Shown here: one piece after another, positions 1 through 6,022 of the stretch
Layout of the letters: every line of letters begins with the position of its first letter
Position numbering within the stretch: position 1 is the first letter of the stretch
Origin: Acidiferrum sp963764675
GTDB taxonomy: Bacteria; Acidobacteriota; Terriglobia; Acidiferrales; UBA7541
Assembly (NCBI GenBank): GCA_963764675.1
Contig: CAVXTQ010000008.1
Location: forward strand, 248,001-312,000
Direction of reading: 5' to 3'
DNA length: 64,000 nucleotides
Notes under the pieces: model-generated
Told to the model about the DNA's origin: nothing
What the model saw: the letters and a program-made list of their open reading frames with translations, nothing else
Database searches by the model: none
Made by a program: the position numbers and the translations under genes

Positions 1-744
1 CTTGTTCCGCTTTACGAAATTGCGTCGGGCGAGCTCCTGGCGCTGATCGAAGGTGACTACATGGGACAGTTGCGCACGGGCGCTGCCTCTGGCGTCGCTA
101 CCAAGTACCTGGCGCGGCGCGACGCGCGTGTCGCTGCCGTCATCGGCACGGGCGGCCAGGCAAGGACCCAGCTTGAGGCTGTGGCTGTGGTCCGGCGCTT
201 GGAATCCGTGCAGGTCTACGGCCGCGATCCGCAGCGTAGGGAAACTTTCGCAACGGAAATGACCGAACGCATTGGTGTCCCTGTTCGCCCAGCGGCATCC
301 GCATCCGAAGCGGCGCGCGGTGCGGATATCGTTTGCACCGCGACAACAGCCTCGCAACCCGTACTGAGCGGCGGGGATCTCGCCGCCGGCATGCACATCA
401 ATGCCATCGGTGCGAATCACGCCCACAAGCGCGAGCTCGACAACGAGGCTGTCGCCGGTGCCGACGTCATCGTGGTCGATTCCATCGAGCAGTCGCGGCA
501 GGAAGCCGGCGACCTGATCCTTGCTTTTCACGGAGACGAATCGTGCTGGACCGGCGTGAAGCGCCTGGCCGACGTGGTCGCGGGAAAAGCCAGCGGAAGA
601 ACCAGCGAAGGCGAAGTCACTTTGTTCAAATCGAACGGCATCGCTTCCTGGGATTTGGCGGTTGCGATGAAGGTCTACAGCCTAGCCCGAGAAAAAGGGC
701 TAGGCAGAGAATTGCCACTCTGGGCGGACGCCGCACCGGCCTAG
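1..744 (+). CDS. ornithine cyclodeaminase / mu-crystallin family protein (5' partial)
   Basis: The reading frame is open from base 1, so the true start lies outside the window; about 247 residues are visible. This family uses NAD(P) and acts as ornithine cyclodeaminase, alanine dehydrogenase or ketimine reductase. The visible part begins just before the conserved RTGAASG segment (substrate/lysine region) and runs through the Rossmann fold, with GTGGQA as the dinucleotide-binding glycine motif and the later GANHAHKREL and VVDS segments typical of the family. It ends with TAG at 742-744. The exact substrate cannot be told from sequence. It stands alone; the next gene downstream is a broken GrpB copy. 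Confidence 0.88.
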   Translation, partial: LVPLYEIASGELLALIEGDYMGQLRTGAASGVATKYLARRDARVAAVIGTGGQARTQLEAVAVVRRLESVQVYGRDPQRRETFATEMTERIGVPVRPAASASEAARGADIVCTATTASQPVLSGGDLAAGMHINAIGANHAHKRELDNEAVAGADVIVVDSIEQSRQEAGDLILAFHGDESCWTGVKRLADVVAGKASGRTSEGEVTLFKSNGIASWDLAVAMKVYSLAREKGLGRELPLWADAAPA

Positions 745-762
745 AACTCTTGTGAGGAACCT

Positions 763-794
763 GTAGCAGGGTCTTCAGACCGCGGCGTTTAGAT
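763..794. repeat. dispersed repeat, copy 1 (CTTCAGACCGCGG type)
   Basis: An intergenic stretch of about 32 bases reading GTAGC..G.TCTTCAGACCGCGG..TTTAGAT. A second copy of the same pattern lies at 28515-28547, also directly downstream of a gene end. The core CTTCAGACCGCGG is identical in both. The copies are seen directly; any function is unknown. Confidence 0.6.
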
Positions 795-815
795 AACACA
801 AGGCCACACGAAAGT

Positions 816-1176
816 GTGTACACCACGAACTCAATGCATTCGAATCCGATTACTGTTGTGGACTACGATCACCGCTGGCCTGATCTCTTTGCGTTCCTCC
901 AGAAACGTGTCGCCGGCGCGTTAGGCGAACTCGCGGCTGCCATTGAGCATGTCGGCAGCACCGCCGTTCTACGTCTGTCCGCCCGCGAGCCTGGCATTTC
1001 GCAGACACGTAGCGTTCAGAAACTACCTTCGTTCGCACCCGGAAGAGGCCGAAGCCTATGGCGAGCTAAAGCGCGCTTTGGCACTGCGGTTCCGGCGCAA
1101 CATCGAGGCGTATGTGGATGGGAAAACGGAGTTCGTGGCGGATGTGCTTCGTCGAGCGCTCGGCCATTCTCCGTAG
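816..1176 (+). pseudogene. GrpB family protein, disrupted by internal deletion/frameshift
   Basis: The first half (start at 816 or 834) reads as a GrpB N terminus, with VVDYDHRWPDLF followed by IEHVGSTAV. The C-terminal half of the same family appears in another frame from about 961 (FYVCPPASLAFRRHVAFRNYLR, then YVDGKTEFVADVLRRAL) and stops at 1176. The roughly 60-70 residues normally between the HVGSTAV and YVCP segments are absent. The junction falls at about 948-975, where both halves meet. GrpB proteins are normally about 170-190 residues of the nucleotidyltransferase fold. One internal deletion that also shifted the frame explains the picture, so the gene is almost certainly dead. Confidence 0.8.
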
Positions 1177-1197
1177 GGGCGCAGCATGCTGCGCCCC
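1176..1197. repeat. perfect palindrome, GGGGCGCAGCA family copy 1
   Basis: A perfect 22-base palindrome with half-site GGGGCGCAGCA, directly behind the GrpB remnant and before the convergent anti-sigma gene. Related copies lie at 9432-9454, 27516-27538 and 35808-35830, all intergenic. It resembles REP-type repeats and could also act as a bidirectional terminator hairpin here. Confidence 0.7.
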
Positions 1198-1218
1198 AGC
1201 AAGCAAGATCGCTCTGAT

Positions 1219-1458
1219 TCAGCTCTTCGCGTTTCGCATTTTCCGCTGCAGCGCTTCATGCAACCGCGCGTGCACTTCTTTAGGTAATTCTAGCGGCTTT
1301 GAATCGCAAAAGATGTCCACCGTCATCTTCGTTTGATCGACCACCAGCTTGCAATCTTCGCACTGGTCGAGATGTCTCTGGATCTCCTGCTTCGTCGCGG
1401 CGTCCAAGTCGCCGTCGATATAATTCGAAATCTCGCGAACCACGCCTTTGCAATTCAA
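1219..1458 (-). CDS. zinc-finger anti-sigma factor (ZAS/HC2 type)
   Basis: A 79-residue soluble protein with the zinc anti-sigma pattern: Cys3, then His29-x3-Cys33-x2-Cys36 (spacing C-x25-H-x3-C-x2-C). Such proteins hold their partner ECF sigma factor inactive and release it on redox or other stress. Its ATG overlaps the stop of the upstream sigma gene by 4 bases (ATGA), so translation is coupled and the pair is cognate. There is no membrane segment, so sensing would be cytoplasmic. The C-terminal 40 residues are charged and helical. The role is inferred from family and linkage; the signal is unknown. Confidence 0.85.
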   Translation of the reverse strand: MNCKGVVREISNYIDGDLDAATKQEIQRHLDQCEDCKLVVDQTKMTVDIFCDSKPLELPKEVHARLHEALQRKMRNAKS

Positions 1459-2078
1459 TTTGCCGCCTCAGTACGAAAATGCCGATGTAGTTTTTGCCGT
1501 AGCTTTAATCGCGCGCGCAATAGCCTGGACTTCACCGCCGCCACGGAAATTCCCATGGCATCAGCGGTCTCTTCTGTGGAAAGCTCTTCGATGTCGCGCA
1601 GAACGAAGGCCACCCGGTAATCGGGCTCGAGCTGGTCGATCACTTGATTCAAAATGTCGTGCATTTCGGCTTGCGCGTACCGCTGTTCCGGACTCGGTCC
1701 CCAGTCTTCCAACTCCCGCGGCATGATGTCATCATCGCCTTCAATCGGTTCATCCAGAGAGAACTGATTCGGACGCCGCTTGCGCAGCCGCATCAAGGCT
1801 TCGTTGGCGGCGATTCGCACCAGCCAAGTGTAGAAGCGCGAGTCTTCCTTAAACTTGCCAAGATGAGCGTACGCTTTCATGAACGCATCCTGCATCGCGT
1901 CTTCAGCATCTTCGTGGTTGCGCGTGATGTTCATCGTCAATCGAAAAATTTTCCGCTCGTAGTGATTCACGAGCTCTTCAAAAGCCGCCGCATCGCCGGA
2001 CTTCGCGGCGGCAACCAGTTGAGACTCGTCCTCGCGGGCGATCGTCGAGGGAAGCCGGCGTGGGTTCGGTGCGCTCAA
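1455..2078 (-). CDS. RNA polymerase ECF sigma factor (sigma-70 family, RpoE-like)
   Basis: This protein of about 207 residues has sigma region 2 (FEELVNHYERKIFRLTMNI, then DAEDAMQDAFMKAY and FYTWLVRIAANEA) and region 4 with a helix-turn-helix (LSTEETADAMGISVAAVKSRLLRARLKLR). It directs RNA polymerase to a stress regulon and is coupled to the anti-sigma gene by a 4-base overlap. The start used is TTG at 2078. The same frame stays open about 45 codons further upstream with no ATG or GTG, so the N terminus is uncertain. The target promoter is not visible. Confidence 0.88.
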   Translation of the reverse strand: MSAPNPRRLPSTIAREDESQLVAAAKSGDAAAFEELVNHYERKIFRLTMNITRNHEDAEDAMQDAFMKAYAHLGKFKEDSRFYTWLVRIAANEALMRLRKRRPNQFSLDEPIEGDDDIMPRELEDWGPSPEQRYAQAEMHDILNQVIDQLEPDYRVAFVLRDIEELSTEETADAMGISVAAVKSRLLRARLKLRQKLHRHFRTEAAN

Positions 2079-2545
2079 TGCCGTGGTCTTCCAGAGGCGG
2101 ACCAGCCGCCCAATCTCAAAGCTCTGGTTGATTACGGTAGCACAAAGCGCGGCATATCCCGTTTGTCTCCAGACCCCATTAACTCCAGTAACTTTGATGA
2201 AACTGCTATAGGGCGCGATTCAGGAAAGAAACCCGCGTTTCACTATGCACCAGCCAGCCCATTGTTGACGGTAAGGAGAGTGCGGGGTAGAGTGGGCTGG
2301 ACTGATCGTTCGATTGATGGTCATGCCCGCTCGTTTTGCCATGCCGCAGCATTCTGACGCCACATCTCGCGCGAACATGCGCGCGCCCTCTTCCGGGTGG
2401 AGTGCCCTGGCGCTCATCTATCCAGCGCAGAATCAATGGCTTGCGCGTGTGTCATGCCGGCTACGAGTGAACGAGCGCGACATCGCGGCGCACAACGTCA
2501 AACGTATCTCTGCCGCCAAGGAGACTCAGCGGGTAAGCTATTCCC
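2079..2545. other. gene-free region between divergent sigma and mug genes
   Basis: This 467-base stretch has no convincing gene; short frames on both strands lack family features. It should hold the promoters of the sigma/anti-sigma pair (minus) and of the mug operon (plus). The part next to the sigma gene, up to about 2215, is an open extension of the sigma frame. Confidence 0.5.
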
Positions 2546-3094
2546 ATGCGTACATTGCCTGATCATCTTCGAAAGGGTATGAAGCTGGTAATTGTCGGCT
2601 GCAATCCAACCGACTCTTCGGTCCGCGTCGGACACTACTACGCCGGCCGCGACAATCCCTTCTGGACGATTCTCTTCGAGAGCGGCGTGGTTCCCGAGCC
2701 CTTCGACTACCATGACGACAAGCGAGTCATCGAGTTCGGCATCGGCTTGACCGACCTCGTCAAGCGCCCCTCAAAGACCTCCGATGAACTTTCTCGCGAG
2801 GACTTTGCCGAAGGCCGCATCGTGCTCTCGCAAAAGCTCGAAGAATTTGGGCCGCGCGTAGTGGCCTTCAACGGAAAGCTGACCTTCGAGCAGTTTGCGC
2901 AGCGGAAGTGCAAGTTCGGTCTGCAGAAAGAGCATCTGTACGGCGCCCGCGTGTACGTTCTTCCTGCCACGCCCGGTCCGCTTGCCACGAACAAAAGCGA
3001 GAAAATGCAGCACTTCCGCAAGCTGGCCCAGCTCGTAAAGCGCGTCGAGAAAGAGCGCGACACCAGCACGCAGACTGGTCTGACACCGCCATGA
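2546..3094 (+). CDS. mug: G/U mismatch-specific DNA glycosylase (Mug/TDG type)
   Basis: This 182-residue protein belongs to the Mug/TDG branch of the uracil-DNA glycosylase superfamily, which removes uracil or ethenocytosine opposite G. The catalytic loop is VGCNPTDSS at residues 17-25, where the Asn activates water. The second motif region (LPATPGPLA, about residues 145-153) precedes the lesion-flanking loop. The length matches the family. Start ATG 2546. The stop overlaps the start of the crotonase gene by four bases (ATGA), making this the first gene of a six-gene plus-strand operon. Confidence 0.85.
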   Translation: MRTLPDHLRKGMKLVIVGCNPTDSSVRVGHYYAGRDNPFWTILFESGVVPEPFDYHDDKRVIEFGIGLTDLVKRPSKTSDELSREDFAEGRIVLSQKLEEFGPRVVAFNGKLTFEQFAQRKCKFGLQKEHLYGARVYVLPATPGPLATNKSEKMQHFRKLAQLVKRVEKERDTSTQTGLTPP

Positions 3095-3903
3095 GCGCTT
3101 CACCTTCGACCCAAGGAAGTCCCCTCCTCTTGGAAACGCACGACGCAGGAGTTGCCACCTTAGTATTGAATCGTCCCGAAAAACTGAACGCGCTCAATAA
3201 AGATTTGACGATTGCGCTGCACGACGCTTTGGCAAGGGTCGATGCCGATAAGGATGTGCTTGCGGTGGTGCTTACTGGAGCGGGGCGGGCTTTTTGTGCT
3301 GGCGGCGACCTCGCTGCAATCGTGAAGGGTCACGACGAAAACGACACGACGGAACTTGAACCGGTTCTGCGCACCGGAGTCCAACTGGTGTTAAAGATTC
3401 GCACCATGCGCCAGCCGGTGATCGCCGCGGTCAATGGCCCAGCCGCTGGCGCCGGCATGAACATCGCTCTGGCCGCCGATATTCGCATCGCGTCGGACTT
3501 GGCAACCTTCGGCCAGAACTTCGCTAAGGTCGGTTTATTCCCGGACTACGGCGGAACCTACTTCCTGCCCGAGCTCGTTGGTCCGTCCCGCGCAGCCGAG
3601 ATGTTTTACACCGGAGAGATGATCGACGCGCAGACGGCGCTGCGGCTCGGCGTCGTGAATCACGTAGTGCCCGCGGCGCAGCTCGAGGCGGAAGCAAGGG
3701 TGCTGGCCCGCAAGATTGCGGAAGGCCCCCAGAAAGCCATTCGTTCCGTGAAGCAAGCGCTGTTCGGCGGCGCCAAGGCCAGGCTGATCAAGGCGCTGGA
3801 CCACGAAGTCCAGGAACAGATGAAGTGTTTTCTGTCCAAGGATTGCGGCGAGGGTATCCGCGCTTTCATGGAAAAGCGCAAACCGAAATTCCAGGGCAAA
3901 TGA
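3091..3903 (+). CDS. enoyl-CoA hydratase/isomerase family protein (PaaG-like)
   Basis: A 270-residue crotonase-fold protein. The ATG at 3091 overlaps the mug stop and is preferred over longer starts inside mug. The oxyanion-hole segments are AFCAGGD (67-73) and GPAAGAG (116-122). Both glutamates used by true enoyl-CoA hydratases are replaced (Asn124, Phe144), while the PD.GGT segment keeps an Asp at 152 as in PaaG isomerases. It is therefore more likely a delta-3/delta-2-enoyl-CoA or ring-epoxide isomerase than a hydratase; this is inferred from motifs. A truncated hydroxyacyl-CoA dehydrogenase follows in the same operon, but no other phenylacetate genes are present. Confidence 0.85.
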   Translation: MSASPSTQGSPLLLETHDAGVATLVLNRPEKLNALNKDLTIALHDALARVDADKDVLAVVLTGAGRAFCAGGDLAAIVKGHDENDTTELEPVLRTGVQLVLKIRTMRQPVIAAVNGPAAGAGMNIALAADIRIASDLATFGQNFAKVGLFPDYGGTYFLPELVGPSRAAEMFYTGEMIDAQTALRLGVVNHVVPAAQLEAEARVLARKIAEGPQKAIRSVKQALFGGAKARLIKALDHEVQEQMKCFLSKDCGEGIRAFMEKRKPKFQGK

Positions 3904-3925
3904 GCGCCGCTTCAAGAACAATTCC

Positions 3926-4249
3926 ATGAGCGATCTGGAGATCACTCCTGCCGAGATCAAGCAGCGGCTCGACCGCGGTGAGAAGCTGCTGCTCGTAGAC
4001 GTGCGCGAGCCGTGGGAAGCCGAGATCTGCCGCATCGCGGGCGCAACACTCATCCCGATGAGCACAATTCCGGCGAATCTTCAGGCGCTCGACACCGACG
4101 ATGACGTCATCTGCTACTGCCACCACGGAATGCGCAGCCTCGACGTGGCTGTGTGGTTACGTAGCCAGGGCGTTGAGCGCGCCAAATCGCTGGCGGGCGG
4201 CATCGAGCGCTGGTCGCAGGAGATCGATCCTCAAGTGCCCAGATACTAG
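3926..4249 (+). CDS. single-domain rhodanese-like protein
   Basis: A 107-residue stand-alone rhodanese domain. The VDVREPWE motif is at residues 24-31, and the active-site loop CHHGMRS starts with catalytic Cys65. GGIERW near the C terminus is typical. It would carry persulfide sulfur on Cys65 in the cytoplasm. It lies 22 bases behind the crotonase gene and 21 before the ArsC-like gene, so the two thiol-active proteins are made together. The acceptor is unknown. Confidence 0.88.
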   Translation: MSDLEITPAEIKQRLDRGEKLLLVDVREPWEAEICRIAGATLIPMSTIPANLQALDTDDDVICYCHHGMRSLDVAVWLRSQGVERAKSLAGGIERWSQEIDPQVPRY

Positions 4250-4270
4250 TCGGCGAACTCGGACCAGAGA

Positions 4271-4627
4271 ATGAAGATCAAATTCCTGCAAAAACCTACG
4301 TGTACAACTTGCCGCAAGGCCAAGGCTTTCCTGGAAAAACTGGGAGCGGACCTCGAGCTGCGCAACTTGGACACCCAGCGCCTGAGCGAGGCGGAACTTG
4401 ACAGCTTGATCGGCGAGCGCGATTACAAGAAGTTTCTCAACTCTCGCAACGAGCTCTATCGTACACGGAACATGAAAGACAAACCTCCGGCCCGAGCCGA
4501 CGCCATCAAGCTCATGGCCAAGCAGCCGAACTTGATCCGCCGTCCGGTGGTGATCTTCGGCGGCGAAATCGTTCTTGGCCACGACGAAGAGGCTTTCCGG
4601 AAACTAGCCAAGCAGAAAACGCGATAA
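4271..4627 (+). CDS. ArsC/Spx family thioredoxin-fold protein
   Basis: A 118-residue thioredoxin-like protein of the arsenate reductase (ArsC)/Spx family. It has a redox C-T-T-C motif at Cys11-Cys14 followed by RKA, and the later PNLIRRPVV segment with the cis-Pro region. ArsC uses one Cys with glutaredoxin, while Spx uses CxxC as a redox switch. The CxxC form here and the absence of any ars gene nearby argue against a dedicated arsenate reductase. The specific role is open. It is the fourth gene of the operon, 16 bases before the dehydrogenase gene. Confidence 0.82.
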   Translation: MKIKFLQKPTCTTCRKAKAFLEKLGADLELRNLDTQRLSEAELDSLIGERDYKKFLNSRNELYRTRNMKDKPPARADAIKLMAKQPNLIRRPVVIFGGEIVLGHDEEAFRKLAKQKTR

Positions 4628-4643
4628 TGCCGCTGGAAAGAGC

Positions 4644-5231
4644 ATGGATTTGAAGAGCGTCGCGGTGATCGGCGCGGGCCCGATGGGCCGGGGAATCGCC
4701 TATGCCGCCGCGCGGGCCGGCTACAAGACGATTCTCGAGGATGTTTCTCATACCAGACTGGAACAAGCCATTGTGTGGATTCGGCAAACTTTTGACCACG
4801 CTGTGGCCCAGGGGAAAATCGCGGCGATCGCTCGCGATGCCGCGTTGCAAAGTTTCTCGACGGCGACCATTGTCGAAGACGCAATCCGCGACGCGGAGCT
4901 GATCATCGAAACGCTGCCCGAAGAAATGGAAATGAAAATCGAGTTGTTCACCATTTTCGACAAGTTCGCCAAGCCCAACGCTATCTTTGCGAGCAGCAGC
5001 GCTTCGCTCTCGATTACAGAAATGTCCGAGGTCACTTTCTGTGCCGATCGCTGCATCGGCATGCGCTTCGCCGATCCGGTTCGGGATACAACCTTGCTCG
5101 AGTTGGTGAAGGGGCAGGAGACTTCGGAAGAAACGATGGTCGTCTGCGCGGAAGTAGGCCGGCGCATGGGGAAAGAAGTGGCTGTCGTCGCCGAGCCGGG
5201 GCGTAGCACCTTGGCCGGCGCTGCCGGCTAA
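4644..5231 (+). CDS. 3-hydroxyacyl-CoA dehydrogenase, NAD-binding domain only
   Basis: 195 residues covering only the Rossmann domain of the FadB/HbdA family. The dinucleotide motif GAGPMGRGIA is at about residues 10-19, and IETLPEE and ASSSASLSITE follow. The usual catalytic HF(F)NP segment is altered to RFADPV, and the helical C-terminal domain (about 90 residues) is missing: the frame ends after GKEVAVVAEPG with an Ala/Gly-rich tail. Full-length relatives have about 285 residues. It may be a truncated non-functional gene or a short binding protein. It still sits neatly in the operon, 15 bases before the macrodomain gene. Confidence 0.75.
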   Translation: MDLKSVAVIGAGPMGRGIAYAAARAGYKTILEDVSHTRLEQAIVWIRQTFDHAVAQGKIAAIARDAALQSFSTATIVEDAIRDAELIIETLPEEMEMKIELFTIFDKFAKPNAIFASSSASLSITEMSEVTFCADRCIGMRFADPVRDTTLLELVKGQETSEETMVVCAEVGRRMGKEVAVVAEPGRSTLAGAAG

Positions 5232-5246
5232 CTCTGCGAGAGCGAA

Positions 5247-5816
5247 ATGAAGAAACCGATTCCCAAGGAAGTCGAACAAAAAATCGTCATCCAGCAGGGC
5301 GACCTGACCGAGATGCAGACCGACGCGATCGTGAACGCCGCGAACAACGACCTGATTCTGGGCGCGGGCGTCGCGGGCGCCATCCGCCGCAAGGGCGGAG
5401 AAGAAATCCAGCGCGAGTGCACCGCGATTGGCAGCATCCCGGTGGGCTACGCGGCCATCACCACGGGCGGAAACCTGCCGGCGAAGTACGTGATTCACGC
5501 GGCTAGCATGCAGCTCGGGCGCGCCACCACAGCGGACGCGCTGCGCCACTCGACAGCCCATGCCCTGCGCATCGCTGCGGAGCGTGGCCTGAAAACGATG
5601 GCGTTTCCCGCCGTCGGCACCGGCATCGCCGGGTTCCCCATGAAGGACTGCGCGGAAATCATGCTCCACGAAGCAGCCGCTCACCTGGGCGGCACAACGT
5701 CGCTCGAAACCGTGTATTTCGTGCTGTTCGACGAACAAGCCAGCGAAACCTTCAAGAAGGCGCTGAAACGCCTGCGGACGGAATCCGCGGGCGCCGGCGG
5801 AGCCTCCGGCAGCTGA
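5247..5816 (+). CDS. macrodomain protein (ADP-ribose / O-acetyl-ADP-ribose hydrolase type)
   Basis: A 189-residue single macrodomain of the MacroD/YmdB type. VNAANNDL at about 28-35 and GAGVAGAI at 39-46 form the ADP-ribose pocket, and the phosphate-binding loop AVGTGIAGFP is near residues 115-124. Family members remove ADP-ribose from acidic residues or deacetylate O-acetyl-ADP-ribose. The C terminus is a short Gly/Ala/Ser tail. It is the last gene of the mug operon, linking base-excision repair and ADP-ribose handling in one transcript; that link is inference. Confidence 0.87.
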   Translation: MKKPIPKEVEQKIVIQQGDLTEMQTDAIVNAANNDLILGAGVAGAIRRKGGEEIQRECTAIGSIPVGYAAITTGGNLPAKYVIHAASMQLGRATTADALRHSTAHALRIAAERGLKTMAFPAVGTGIAGFPMKDCAEIMLHEAAAHLGGTTSLETVYFVLFDEQASETFKKALKRLRTESAGAGGASGS

Positions 5817-5845
5817 GTCTCGCCTGGTGGGTCAGATTGGCAAAT

Positions 5846-5866
5846 ATGCTTGAGCCGCTCAAGCAT
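5846..5866. terminator. short perfect hairpin between convergent genes
   Basis: A 9-base perfect stem ATGCTTGAG / CTCAAGCAT with a CCG loop, 30 bases behind the macrodomain gene and ahead of the convergent M1-like gene. There is no strong T tract on the plus side and a weak ATTT on the minus side, so termination activity is only suggested by position. Confidence 0.4.
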
Positions 5867-6022
5867 CCGGCATAACAGAAATCACGCGCCGCCAACGAAC
5901 GGCTATGCAGCTGGTGGAGCCTAAGATAATTAGTATCTGCGACTTACAAGCCACGCCAGCGACCTCATGGACGGATAGTCCGGGTAGGCGTGTTAATAAA
6001 AAAACACCAAATTGCGAGATCG

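Noticed and set aside
3926..4627. Arsenic resistance operon suggested by the ArsC-like gene
   Set aside because: No arsR, arsB/acr3 or arsenite oxidase gene nearby and a CxxC motif nearer to Spx; the context is a mixed operon.
4512..5738. 408-codon minus-strand frame under the dehydrogenase and macrodomain genes
   Set aside because: Antisense to two genes with clear families; His/Arg-rich shadow sequence.
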